A DNA stretch of 64,000 bases from Pacificimonas flava (lineage in GTDB: Bacteria; Pseudomonadota; Alphaproteobacteria; Sphingomonadales; Sphingomonadaceae). A program made the position numbers and the translations under genes. Below are positions 16,834 to 25,424 of this stretch, piece by piece. Each line of letters begins with the position of its first letter. Within the stretch, counting starts at the first letter, position 1. The stretch lies in contig NZ_AMRV01000011.1 of NCBI RefSeq assembly GCF_000342165.1, positions 1-64,000 on the forward strand, read 5' to 3'. Under the pieces are notes generated by a model. It worked only from the letters and a program-made list of their open reading frames with translations, was not told the DNA's origin and ran no database searches.

Positions 16834-18014
16834 AGCGCTTCCTGTTCCTGCAGGGCCCCCAAGGCCCGTTCTTCCACGAGTTGGGCGATGCGCTTCAGCG
16901 CGCCGGTCATGTCGTACACCGCGTGAATTTTCACGGCGGCGACGTTCACGACTGGCCGCGGGGCACCGCCTATCGCGGGCGGATGACGGACTGGCCGGCG
17001 GCGGTGCAGTCGATGATGGGACGGCACAGGATCGACAGTCTGGTCCTCTATGGCGACTGCCGCCCCATCCACCGCGCCGCAATCGACACCGCCCGGATTT
17101 TCGGCGCGGCCGTGCATGTGTTCGAGGAGGCCTATTTCCGGCCCGGCTACATGACGCTGGAGCGCGGCGGCGTGAACGGCCATTCCGCCCTGCCCCGCGA
17201 CCCCGGTACCATTCGCCGCGCCGCTGCCAGAATTGAAACGGTGCCGCCGCCCGTGACCGGAACGCAGCCGCGCGCCGGCGAGGCCGTACGCTATTATACG
17301 CGCGCGCATGTGTCGAAGGTGGCGCTGCAATTCCCGCATGTGCGTTGGCATCGCGGCGCTGCGCCGCTGACGGAAGGGCTGGGATATGTAAAGCGGCATC
17401 TGCTGCGCTCCCGTGAAGAACAGCAAACCGCGAAGGCGCAGGCTGGCGTCGCCGGGCGGCGCCACTTCCTTCTGCCGCTGCAACTGGACTGCGACTTTCA
17501 GCTGCGCTCTCATTCGGAAGAGGGCTCGATGCAGGCGGCGCTCCGCGCGATCCTCACAAGTTTCGCGGCGTCCGCCCCCGCCGACACGCACCTTCTCGTA
17601 AAGCGGCACCCGCTCGACAATGGCCTCGTCAACTGGCGCGCCCTGTGCGCGGCGCCGCGCGTCCATTTCTCACCCGGAGGAGACTTGCATCAGATGCTCG
17701 GTCATACCGTGGGCATGGTGACGGTCAACAGTACGGCCGCCCTGCCCGCTCTCGAGCGCGGCATCCCGGTCAAGGCGCTCGGCCGCGCGATCTACAACGT
17801 GCCCGGTCTGACCGATGGGAAGCCATTGGCGGACTTCTGGCACCGGCCGTCCGCGCCCGACTCCGCACTTTTCGACGATTTCCGGGCGCTCGTCGTCGCG
17901 AAGGCGCAGATTCCCGGGGACCCTGGCTGCGCGAAGGGCCGCGCCGCGCTCATCGCGGCGGCCATGCCGCAGCTGACCGGCGGTTATGCCGACCCCCTCG
18001 CCAGAGCAGCCTGA
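16830..18014 (+). CDS. kpsS: KpsS-like capsule Kdo transferase
   Basis: 394 residues. The N-terminus MKRFLFLQGPQGPFFHEL carries the family's phosphate-loop-like turn. Later blocks VLYGDCRPIH, HVFEEAYFRP, KRHPLDNG and VNSTAALPAL are typical of KpsS/LipB, the enzyme that starts the Kdo linker on the phosphatidylglycerol acceptor. It overlaps kpsC in an ATGA arrangement, implying translational coupling. The next gene starts 6 bp after its stop. It is cytoplasmic, probably at the inner membrane with KpsC and the KpsMT exporter. Confidence 0.92.
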   Translation: MKRFLFLQGPQGPFFHELGDALQRAGHVVHRVNFHGGDVHDWPRGTAYRGRMTDWPAAVQSMMGRHRIDSLVLYGDCRPIHRAAIDTARIFGAAVHVFEEAYFRPGYMTLERGGVNGHSALPRDPGTIRRAAARIETVPPPVTGTQPRAGEAVRYYTRAHVSKVALQFPHVRWHRGAAPLTEGLGYVKRHLLRSREEQQTAKAQAGVAGRRHFLLPLQLDCDFQLRSHSEEGSMQAALRAILTSFAASAPADTHLLVKRHPLDNGLVNWRALCAAPRVHFSPGGDLHQMLGHTVGMVTVNSTAALPALERGIPVKALGRAIYNVPGLTDGKPLADFWHRPSAPDSALFDDFRALVVAKAQIPGDPGCAKGRAALIAAAMPQLTGGYADPLARAA

Positions 18015-18019
18015 AACCC

Positions 18020-19180
18020 ATGGCCCGGCGCCGCTTCTATCTCGACCTGTCGCGTCTGCTCAGCCGCGTTCGCCATAGCGCGCCGACCGGCGTCGACCGG
18101 GTGGAGATGAGCTATGCCCGGCGCCTGCCCGATCTTGCCGGCGGGGATTTCGGATATTGCGCGCGCCACCCCTCCGGCGCGTTCGGTCGTCTTGCGGACC
18201 AGGACGTGGCGCGCTTTCTCGACGAGACGCAGGAGAGATGGCACGGCCGGGCGGGCGGCGGAGATCGCGGCGCGCTCGCCAGCCTCGCGCGGATTCGGCC
18301 GCGCGCGCCGGACGGAGGCAAGACCGCGGCGCTGATCCTGGCATCCCCGGCGAACCTGCACCGGCCGCGACGGATCGCGCATATGAAGAACCGCCTCAAC
18401 GCGACACTGACCGCGCTGGTACACGACCTGATCCCGGTCACGCATCCCGAATATGCGCGGCCCGGCGGCGCCGAAAAACATGCTCGGCGCATCGAGACGC
18501 TGCGGCGGGAAGCCTTCGCCGTGATCGCCAATTCGACGGCGACGGCCGAGGGCCTTGCCCGGCACTGGAGCGGCTGGCCGGCACCCGCCATCGCCATTGC
18601 GCCGCTGGGTATCGACGCGCTTCCATGCGCGGAGTCCGCGCGGCGAGACCGGCCCTATTTCCTGATGGTCGGCACCATCGAGCCGCGCAAGAACCACCTC
18701 CTTCTGCTGCATGTCTGGAGAAAAATGGCCGAGGAACGGCGGGACGCCGAAATCCCGGAACTGCTCCTTGTGGGGCGGCGCGGCTGGGAGAACGAGCAGG
18801 TCGTCGACCTGCTGGAGCGTGCGCCGGGCATCCAGCCGCATGTGCGCGAACTCGGCGCGTTGCCGGAGCGGGAATTGGCGGCTCTTTATCGGGGGGCGCA
18901 CGCCCTTCTGATGCCCAGCTTCTCGGAGGGCTTCGGCCTGCCAGTTGCCGAGGCGCTGAGCGTCGGGACGCCGGTCCTCGCCAGCGACATCCCTGCCCAC
19001 CGGGAAGTCGCGGGCGCGGCGGCACGGTATCTGAGCCCGCTGGACGGGGAAGGCTGGATGGCGGCGATCCGCGATACGGCATCCGGTCCGCGCGGCAAGC
19101 CGGCGGCGGACTGGCAGTCGCCCGGGTGGGACCGGCATCTGGACATCGTCCTCGCCGCGGCGGAAAAGAGCCTGCCATGA
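18020..19180 (+). CDS. glycosyltransferase family 4-like, capsule locus
   Basis: 386 residues with a GT-B fold. A C-terminal nucleotide-sugar domain shows YFLMVGTIEPRKNH and the donor-binding block EGFGLPVAEALSVGTPVLASD (about residues 300-320). The N-terminal domain has LVHDLIPVTHPEY and IANSTATAEG, as in GT1/GT4 mannosyl- or rhamnosyl-type transferases. Its place between kpsS and kpsM suggests it builds the serotype-specific repeat of the capsule. The sugar is unknown. Start ATG 18020 is 6 bp after the kpsS stop, and the gene overlaps kpsM by 4 bp. Confidence 0.88.
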   Translation: MARRRFYLDLSRLLSRVRHSAPTGVDRVEMSYARRLPDLAGGDFGYCARHPSGAFGRLADQDVARFLDETQERWHGRAGGGDRGALASLARIRPRAPDGGKTAALILASPANLHRPRRIAHMKNRLNATLTALVHDLIPVTHPEYARPGGAEKHARRIETLRREAFAVIANSTATAEGLARHWSGWPAPAIAIAPLGIDALPCAESARRDRPYFLMVGTIEPRKNHLLLLHVWRKMAEERRDAEIPELLLVGRRGWENEQVVDLLERAPGIQPHVRELGALPERELAALYRGAHALLMPSFSEGFGLPVAEALSVGTPVLASDIPAHREVAGAAARYLSPLDGEGWMAAIRDTASGPRGKPAADWQSPGWDRHLDIVLAAAEKSLP

Positions 19181-19968
19181 GCGCAGCCGCCCTAAAGACA
19201 GGTCTTGCCGTGCAGGCGAACGTCGTCGGCGCGCTGCTGATGCGCGAGATCCACACGCGCTACGGCCGCGACAATATCGGCTATCTGTGGATGTTCGTGG
19301 AGCCGGCGATCCTGACGCTGGCGGTGCTGGCGATCCATGCCGGCGCGCCAGGGGGCGCGGACGGGCACGGCATCGACCCCGCCCCCTTCACCATTATCGG
19401 CTATTCGACCTTCATCCTCTTTCGCAGCATCTTCACCCGGGCGGAGGGCATATTGGAATCGAACGGGCCGCTGCTCTATCACCGACAGGTCACGATTTTC
19501 GACATGGTGCTGGCCCGCGCGCTGCTGGAACTCGGCAGCATTCTCTCCGTGCTCGCGCTTCTTCTGACCGCGGCGGTCCTGTTCGGCTATGCGCAGCCGC
19601 CCGAGCGGCCGCTCGCGATGCTGGCGGGCATCGCCTATCTGTGGGTCTGGTCCTTCGGCCTGGCGCTGATCGTCACGGCGGCGACGAACGAGAACCGTGT
19701 GGTCGAAAAATTCGTCCACCCGATCAGCTATATCCTGCTGCCGTTGTCGGGCGCCTTCTACATGGTGTCCTGGCTGCCGCAGCCCTACCGCGACTGGGTT
19801 GCGAAATTTCCCATGACGCAGATGTTCGAACTGATCCGCTACGGCCAATTCTCCGCCGCCGAGGATACCTATGTGGAGCCGGTCTATCTCGCATTCTGGT
19901 GCGCGGGCGTCCTGCTCGCCGGCCTCTTGGCAGTGCGCGCGGTTCGCAGTCACGTGCAGATCAACTAG
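19177..19968 (+). CDS. kpsM: capsule polysaccharide ABC exporter permease
   Basis: 263 residues of ABC-2 type permease with about six transmembrane helices. The amphipathic REIHTRYGRDNIGYLWMFVEP segment near residue 25 is the hallmark of KpsM/Wzm proteins. It forms the membrane channel that moves lipid-linked capsule polymer across the inner membrane. The partner ATPase KpsT is not adjacent but lies at 22312-22971, beyond kpsE and the antisense kpsD-like gene, an unusual split. The start overlaps the glycosyltransferase stop (ATGA). Confidence 0.93.
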   Translation: MSAAALKTGLAVQANVVGALLMREIHTRYGRDNIGYLWMFVEPAILTLAVLAIHAGAPGGADGHGIDPAPFTIIGYSTFILFRSIFTRAEGILESNGPLLYHRQVTIFDMVLARALLELGSILSVLALLLTAAVLFGYAQPPERPLAMLAGIAYLWVWSFGLALIVTAATNENRVVEKFVHPISYILLPLSGAFYMVSWLPQPYRDWVAKFPMTQMFELIRYGQFSAAEDTYVEPVYLAFWCAGVLLAGLLAVRAVRSHVQIN

Positions 19969-19978
19969 GACCGCGCCG

Positions 19979-21130
19979 ATGGACCGCCAGACCCCACCCT
20001 ATCTGCTGACAGACATCGATCATGAGGCCGCGCCCCGCTGGCGGCGCGCCCTGCCGTTCAGCCTTTTCGTGCTGCTGCCGACGCTGCTGGCGGCAATCTG
20101 GCTCTACGGCTTTGCCGCCGATCAGTATGAAAGCCGTGCACAGTTCCTGGTGCGGTCGGCGGACGGCGGGACGCCCAGCATCGGCGCCGGCGGCCTCGCC
20201 CAGATGATCGGCCTCGGCGCCGGCAGCGCGGCGGCGGGCGAGGTAAAGGCCGTCGCTGCCTACCTGACGTCCCACGATGCCGCCGCCGCCGCGGACGAAC
20301 GACTGGATCTGACGGCAATCTTCCGCCGGCCGGAGGCGGACCTCCTCTCTCGCCTGTGGGATGCCGCGCCCAGCGCGGAGGACCTTGCGGAACATTATGA
20401 CGACCGGGTGAAGGTCTTTGTCGATCCCGACACGGGCATCGCCAACCTGACCGTCCACACCTACCGCGCGGCGGATTCGAAGGCATTGGCTGATACGCTG
20501 CTGGCGCTGGGCGAGGACCGGGTGAACGCCCTCAACGCCCGCGCCGGGGAGCGCCTGCTGGAGGCGGCGCAGGAACAGCTTGCCCTGGCAGAGGGGGAGC
20601 TTGCCCGCGTCGGGGCGGGGATTGCCAGCTACCGCCGCCGCGAGCAGCAGGTGGATCCGGAAGCGAGCGGCGCGGCGCAGGTGGAGCTGTCCGCGGGCCT
20701 GCGCGCGGAGCTTGCCGAACTGCGCGCGCAGGAGCGGGCGATGGCCGGCGCGCTGGCGGAGGACAGCCCGCAGCGGGTTGCCCTCCGCCGCCGGATCGCC
20801 GCGCTCGCCGGAGAGGTCGCGGGTGCAGAGGCGGTGCTTGCCGGCCGGCAGGATTCCCTCTCCGCCCGTGTCGGCGATTACGAAGATCTGCGCCTGCGGC
20901 AGGAATTCGCCGCCAAACGCTACGAGCTTGCCGCCGCCGCCTATGAGGAGGCGCGTGACCAGGCGCTGCGTCAGAACCTGTTCGTCGTGCGCGTCGTCGA
21001 ACCGAATCTGCCCGACGAGGCGCTCTATCCGAAGCGCGCGACCATTCTCCTCACCATCTTCGCCGGGCTGACGCTGGCCTATGGGATCGGCTGGTTGCTG
21101 CTGGCCGGCGTTCGGGAACACGCCGCCTGA
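19979..21130 (+). CDS. kpsE: capsule export inner-membrane adaptor (polysaccharide co-polymerase type)
   Basis: 383 residues. One transmembrane helix near the N-terminus (FSLFVLLPTLLAAIWLYGF) and one at the C-terminus (ILLTIFAGLTLAYGIGWLLL) flank a long periplasmic coiled coil rich in Ala, Glu and Arg (about 180-330). That is the KpsE/PCP architecture. The block YESRAQFLVRS is typical after the first helix. It should couple the KpsMT transporter to the outer-membrane protein. Start ATG 19979 lies 10 bp after the kpsM stop. The convergent outer-membrane gene begins 12 bp beyond its end. Confidence 0.92.
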   Translation: MDRQTPPYLLTDIDHEAAPRWRRALPFSLFVLLPTLLAAIWLYGFAADQYESRAQFLVRSADGGTPSIGAGGLAQMIGLGAGSAAAGEVKAVAAYLTSHDAAAAADERLDLTAIFRRPEADLLSRLWDAAPSAEDLAEHYDDRVKVFVDPDTGIANLTVHTYRAADSKALADTLLALGEDRVNALNARAGERLLEAAQEQLALAEGELARVGAGIASYRRREQQVDPEASGAAQVELSAGLRAELAELRAQERAMAGALAEDSPQRVALRRRIAALAGEVAGAEAVLAGRQDSLSARVGDYEDLRLRQEFAAKRYELAAAAYEEARDQALRQNLFVVRVVEPNLPDEALYPKRATILLTIFAGLTLAYGIGWLLLAGVREHAA

Positions 21131-21142
21131 GCCGGACGCGCC

Positions 21143-22270
21143 CTAGTTCGTAAGCTGTTCGATGGTGAACAGCGGCTGGAACAAGCGATTGATGATGTCG
21201 ATCAGCTTCGATGGCTGGTTGGACGCGCTGTTCGCGACGTAGATCAGATCCTTGTCGCGCATCGGAAATCGCTGGGCCAGAAAATAGCCGGAGGGGCGCA
21301 GCAGGTCGAGGCGGTAGATCGTCGGCGTCTGCGGATCGTCGCGAAAGACGAAGACGGCGCTGGGATCCGCGCGCGCGTCGCTGGGTCCGCCGGCGCGGGC
21401 GATGGCCTCCGCCAGCGACACGCTCGCCGTCTCGAACGGGATTTCGCGCACCGCATTCATCGCGCCAAAGGCGAGGATGGACCGCCGACCGGGCAGCAGC
21501 TCGACACGGTCCCCGGGGCGCAGGACGATGTCGCCGGCGCTGCCCGCCAGAAGCGAACGCAGCGGCACCGAGACGCTCCTGTCCCCCCGCGTCAGGCGCA
21601 GATCGAGATCGGCTGCGGAAGCCGAAGGGCCGCCGCGCATGGCCAGCGCCTCCGTCAGCGTTTCGGGGCGAGCGGAGAGTGCGAAGCGGCCGGGCTGCGC
21701 CACCGCGCCGGAGAAAAGCACGCTGGAGGACACGCGCTCCGTCAGTCGCACCTGGGCCTGCGGCTGCTGGCTGAGACCGCGAAACGCGGCTTCGATGCGC
21801 CGCGCGGCGGCATCCGGTGTCAAACCGCCCACCTGCAACGTGCCGGCATAGGGCAGGTCGATACGCCCATCCGGTGAGACGGGAAAGGCGCCGAGGCTGC
21901 GCCCGCGCGCGGACGGATCGAACCCGGCCGCAGGCGAGGCCGCACCGAACAGCCCGGCCCCCACCTCGAACAAAGTCACCTCCACCGTGTCACCAGCGCC
22001 GATCAACCCGGTCGCGACCGGCGTCGCGCTCTCGGCCAGAACGGCCAGCGGTGCGGAGGACGGCGCCGAATCCGCCATGGTCGCCGTCGTCGCCGCGTCG
22101 ATCTCGACAATCCGGTAGCCGATCGCGGCGGCGGCAGCGGCCTCCTCGCTCAGCACCTGGGCCGTCGTCGGCCCGCTCGTCGGCAGCGTGGCACAGGACG
22201 CAAGCGCGGAAGAGCCGGCGATCAGGGCCGCCCGAGAAAAAACCGAAAACCGCCGCATCCTTTGCCCCAA
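21143..22270 (-). CDS. polysaccharide export outer-membrane lipoprotein (Wza/KpsD-like)
   Basis: 375 residues. A lipoprotein signal ends in LASC (lipobox, about residue 26). It is followed by a Poly_export domain (GAGDTVEVTLFEVG, then VSPDGRIDLPYAGTLQVGGLTPDAAARRI, given here in parts) and two SLBB-like repeats (LFSGAVAQPGRF, ILAFGAMNAVREI). It forms the outer-membrane exit for capsule polymer. The length matches short Wza/BexD-type proteins rather than long KpsD. It is encoded antisense to the rest of the capsule genes and divergent from kpsT with only 41 bp between starts. Confidence 0.9.
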   Translation of the reverse strand: MGQRMRRFSVFSRAALIAGSSALASCATLPTSGPTTAQVLSEEAAAAAAIGYRIVEIDAATTATMADSAPSSAPLAVLAESATPVATGLIGAGDTVEVTLFEVGAGLFGAASPAAGFDPSARGRSLGAFPVSPDGRIDLPYAGTLQVGGLTPDAAARRIEAAFRGLSQQPQAQVRLTERVSSSVLFSGAVAQPGRFALSARPETLTEALAMRGGPSASAADLDLRLTRGDRSVSVPLRSLLAGSAGDIVLRPGDRVELLPGRRSILAFGAMNAVREIPFETASVSLAEAIARAGGPSDARADPSAVFVFRDDPQTPTIYRLDLLRPSGYFLAQRFPMRDKDLIYVANSASNQPSKLIDIINRLFQPLFTIEQLTN

Positions 22271-22311
22271 CCTTTCCCCGGCACCGCCGCGCGGCTTAAA
22301 GACGATGCACC

Positions 22312-22971
22312 ATGATTCGGCTAGACGCGGTCACGAAGCGCTACAAGTTGCGCGGATTTTCGAAGACGGTCCTTCGCGGGGTCGACCTGCGCGTCGATGC
22401 GGGCGACGCGATCGGCATCTGCGGTGCGAACGGTGCCGGCAAGTCCACGCTGATGCGCATCATCGGCGGCACCGAACGCCAAAGCGGCGGGCGGGTCCAT
22501 CGCGGCATGTCTGTCAGCTGGCCGCTGGGATACGGTTCCTGCTTCCAGTCCAGCCTGACAGGCGCGGACAATGCGCGCTTTATCGCCCGCATCTATCGCC
22601 GCGATCCCGTCCGCCTGATCCGCTTTGTCGAGGAGTTCGCGGAGCTGGGGCCGTTCCTGCGCCAGCCGGTGCGCACCTATTCGGCCGGCATGCAGGCCCG
22701 CCTCGCCTTCGCTGTCAGCCTGGCCATCGACTTTGACTGCTATCTGGTGGACGAGATCACCGCCGCCGGTGATGTGCGCTTTCGCGAACGCAGCGCTGCC
22801 GCGCTGACCGAACGTTCGCAGAACCGCACCCTTATCATGGTCAGCCACGATCCCGCGACGCTGAAGCAATATTGCCGGCGCGGGGCCGTGCTGGAGAACG
22901 GAAGGCTGCGCCCGTTCGACCGGATCGAGGACGCCATCGCCCATCACGAGGCGCTGCAGGCGGCGGCCTGA
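22312..22971 (+). CDS. kpsT: capsule polysaccharide ABC exporter ATPase
   Basis: 219 residues. Walker A GANGAGKST (about 39-47), the degenerate signature YSAGMQARLAF that is characteristic of KpsT/Wzt ATPases, Walker B CYLVDEI and the H-loop MVSHD are all visible. It powers polymer export through KpsM. It has no C-terminal carbohydrate-binding domain, as expected for capsule rather than O-antigen export. The 41-bp gap to the divergent outer-membrane gene must hold both promoters. It ends 3 bp from the convergent kdsA stop. Confidence 0.94.
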   Translation: MIRLDAVTKRYKLRGFSKTVLRGVDLRVDAGDAIGICGANGAGKSTLMRIIGGTERQSGGRVHRGMSVSWPLGYGSCFQSSLTGADNARFIARIYRRDPVRLIRFVEEFAELGPFLRQPVRTYSAGMQARLAFAVSLAIDFDCYLVDEITAAGDVRFRERSAAALTERSQNRTLIMVSHDPATLKQYCRRGAVLENGRLRPFDRIEDAIAHHEALQAAA

Positions 22972-22974
22972 CCG

Positions 22975-23814
22975 TCAGAGCGTATCCTCGGCATAGGGCT
23001 GCGCCTTTGCCGCCGCGTCCAGCGCCATCAACGAACGCAGCAGGGGTTCCAACCGGCTCAGCGGCCAGCTGTTCGGCCCGTCGGAAAGCGCGCGATCGGG
23101 GTCCGGATGCACCTCCATGAACAAACCGCTGATCCCGGCCGCCACCGCCGCGCGCGCCAGCACCGGCACGCTGCGCCGGTCCCCGCCCGAGCGTGTCCCC
23201 TCGCCGCCCGGCCGCTGCGCCGAATGGGTCGCATCGAAGATGACCGGGCAGCCGGATGCGCGCATCACTGCCAGCCCGCGCATATCGACGACAAGGGTGT
23301 TGTAGCCAAAGGCGGCGCCTCGCTCGGTCAGCATCAGCGGCACGGCCGGGTTCGCGGCGCGCGCCTTTGCAACGAGTGGCAGCGTATCCTCGGGCGCCAT
23401 GAACTGCGCCTTCTTGACGTTCACCGCCCGCCCGCTTCGCGCGGCCGCGGCGACGAGGTCGGTCTGGCGCGCGAGGAAGGCCGGCACCTGCAGGATATCG
23501 GCCACCTCCGCCGCTGGCTGGACCTGAGCCGTTTCGTGCACGTCCGTCAGGACAGGCAGACCAGTCGCCTCTCGCACGCGCTGCAAGATTCGAAGCCCCT
23601 CCTGAAGGCCCGGTCCGCGAAAACTGTCGTGCGCGGTTCGATTGGCCTTGTCGAAACTGGACTTGTAGACCGTGAAGATACCGAGGCGGCGGGCGATCTC
23701 CGCGATGGCCTGCGCCGTTTCGAGCGCGCTGTCCTCGCTCTCGATAACGCAGGTGCCGGCGATCAGGAAAAATGGCCGGTCCGGCCCCACCTCTTGTCCG
23801 AGCAATCGCATCAC
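22975..23814 (-). CDS. kdsA: 3-deoxy-8-phosphooctulonate synthase
   Basis: 279 residues. It condenses phosphoenolpyruvate with arabinose 5-phosphate to Kdo 8-phosphate. Conserved blocks are [60 protein letters not shown] (the metal-free or metal-dependent loop), [11 protein letters not shown] and MEVHPDPD. The start is GTG 23814 or ATG 23811, both overlapping the kdsB stop, which indicates coupling. Being next to the Kps genes suggests a dedicated Kdo supply for the capsule linker, although it may also be the only copy used for lipid A. Confidence 0.95.
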   Translation of the reverse strand: MMRLLGQEVGPDRPFFLIAGTCVIESEDSALETAQAIAEIARRLGIFTVYKSSFDKANRTAHDSFRGPGLQEGLRILQRVREATGLPVLTDVHETAQVQPAAEVADILQVPAFLARQTDLVAAAARSGRAVNVKKAQFMAPEDTLPLVAKARAANPAVPLMLTERGAAFGYNTLVVDMRGLAVMRASGCPVIFDATHSAQRPGGEGTRSGGDRRSVPVLARAAVAAGISGLFMEVHPDPDRALSDGPNSWPLSRLEPLLRSLMALDAAAKAQPYAEDTL

Positions 23815-24581
23815 TCGGTCCCGCGCATTGCCAGGGCGCGCTCGACAATGGGAACGTCGCCGGGATTGTTGACCTCCCAGAAGTCCGGCACGGGGGGAAT
23901 CGTCACCACATCCACCCTGAGGCCGTTTTCCAGGAAACGAAGCTGTTCCAGCCCCTCTGCCAGTTCCAGCGGCGAGGCGGGAAGGCCGGGGTATGCCGCA
24001 AGCGCCGCGCGGCGATAGGCATAGATGCCGATGTGAAGGTGAAGCGGCAGCGTCTCGTCCGCCTCCACGCCGTAGGGCAGCGGACGCTTCGAGAAATAGA
24101 GTGCGCGGCCGCCCGCACCGAAGACGGCGCTGGTGCCGCCGACCCGCCCCGCTGACCAGTCCTCAATCAAGCGTTGGCGGACCGCCCTCGGCGCCGCGAA
24201 GACCGGCGTCACCATGGCGGCAGCGGGGCGGGCGCGCAGCTCCGACACCAGATGCGCGATCAGCCCGTGCGGCACCAAGGGTGAATCGCCTTGCAGATTG
24301 ACCAGGATTTCTGTATCCTTCGCCAGGTCGCCGAGTGCGGCGGCGCAGCGTTCCGTACCGTTGGCACAGCGCTCCGGCGTCATCAGAACCTTGGCGCCGG
24401 CCAAGGCGGCGCAGTCCGCGATGCGCTCGTCATCCGTCAGCACCCAGCTTGGAAAGCCGGACGCTGTGGCCGCCTGCCAGCTGCGAACGACGAGGGGGCG
24501 CGGCGTTCCGCCCGCACCCACGATCGGCGTCAGAGGCTTGCCGGGGAAGCGCTGGGATCGATAGCGCGCCGGCACCAGCAC
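23811..24581 (-). CDS. kdsB: CMP-Kdo synthetase (3-deoxy-manno-octulosonate cytidylyltransferase)
   Basis: 256 residues. It activates Kdo as CMP-Kdo for transferases such as KpsC and KpsS. The N-terminal nucleotide-binding motif [15 protein letters not shown] is intact. NLQGDSPLV (for the usual NVQGDEP), a GIYAYRR block and [10 protein letters not shown] follow. The first standard start is GTG 24581, which leaves an N-terminus a few residues shorter than usual; the frame stays open upstream (…SVGGVAV) but has no ATG. It overlaps kdsA. The D-to-S change next to the QGD motif is worth noting, but the key Asp remains. Confidence 0.93.
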   Translation of the reverse strand: MLVPARYRSQRFPGKPLTPIVGAGGTPRPLVVRSWQAATASGFPSWVLTDDERIADCAALAGAKVLMTPERCANGTERCAAALGDLAKDTEILVNLQGDSPLVPHGLIAHLVSELRARPAAAMVTPVFAAPRAVRQRLIEDWSAGRVGGTSAVFGAGGRALYFSKRPLPYGVEADETLPLHLHIGIYAYRRAALAAYPGLPASPLELAEGLEQLRFLENGLRVDVVTIPPVPDFWEVNNPGDVPIVERALAMRGTE

Positions 24582-24732
24582 AGCGACACCGCCGACGGAA
24601 CAGGAGTTCGAAATAACAAACCTCTTCTCGCCCCATCGCGGCGCGACTATGCGGCACGTTCAATTCAGAAGCGCGGCGCGTATCGCACGTCGGGGCCGAG
24701 GGGTGAAGCCATCAATCGCCTGGCGAGAGGCG

Positions 24733-25278
24733 TCACTCGCTCTCCGAAAACCCGAGTTTCTGCGCCAGCGCCTCGCGGGTGATGGGATCGTTCTTCGGCG
24801 CGTCGGTCATCTTTCCCGGCACGAGAACGAACAGGTCCGGCTCGATTTCCTTATAGTGCGGCTTTCCGATGGCCGCGCCGTGGTCGAGATAGGCAAGATA
24901 TTCGTCGAGCGTATCGAAGCTGCGCGTTCCCGCCCAGGGCAATCCCCCAACCGGCTCGCCTGCACGTGCGCCGGAATCCTCCTGCCGCTGTTGTTTGCTC
25001 TCGTCTCGCAACTCAGCACTCCTGCTTTCTGCCCCAGCGGCCATTTGGCCTTCGGAACCGCTTGCTACAGCGGGGCGATCGGGCCGGCCCGACACCTCCT
25101 GCGCATCCGCATCCGGCGCGTCGTTCGGTGCCTCCTCGACCGCCGCCCGTTCGAGGGATGCGCCGGTTTCCGCCGAGTCGCGACCTCCTCCGACAGCGCC
25201 TTCCGTGCACGCTGCCAGGAGGGCGGCGCAGCATAAAGTTACCGCTCTGTAAGATTGTTTTCCGATCATGCGGTTCAA
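24733..25278 (-). CDS. hypothetical lipoprotein
   Basis: 181 residues with a lipobox LAAC (Cys about 24), a charged disordered linker rich in Glu, Asp and Ala (30-115), and a compact C-terminal part with SFDTLDEYLAYLDHGA, GKPHYKEIEPDLF and ITREALAQKLGF. The last block looks like a small alpha-helical domain. I do not recognise the family. It is divergent from the M10 protease with a 146-bp promoter gap. Together with the lipoprotein at 12823-13563 it shows the same design of anchor, acidic linker and small domain. Confidence 0.7.
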   Translation of the reverse strand: MNRMIGKQSYRAVTLCCAALLAACTEGAVGGGRDSAETGASLERAAVEEAPNDAPDADAQEVSGRPDRPAVASGSEGQMAAGAESRSAELRDESKQQRQEDSGARAGEPVGGLPWAGTRSFDTLDEYLAYLDHGAAIGKPHYKEIEPDLFVLVPGKMTDAPKNDPITREALAQKLGFSESE

Positions 25279-25333
25279 TCCCTACGGCATTGCCGAATAT
25301 CGTTAACGCCTCCACAAATTCTTCGTGAAAACG

Positions 25334-25348
25334 CCTTGCTAGGCAAGG
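25334..25348. promoter_or_regulatory. palindrome in protease promoter region
   Basis: A perfect CCTTGC-TAG-GCAAGG dyad lies 77-91 bp before the protease start and about 56 bp before the divergent lipoprotein start. It could be an operator for either gene. No factor can be named. A strong ribosome site (AGGAGAGGGG) precedes the protease ATG at 25425. Confidence 0.4.
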
Positions 25349-25424
25349 GGAAAAGTAGTTTCCTCCGTTCATTCGCGGGCCAGGGAGGAACGCGGGGACA
25401 CTTAAATCAGGAGAGGGGCGGTTC

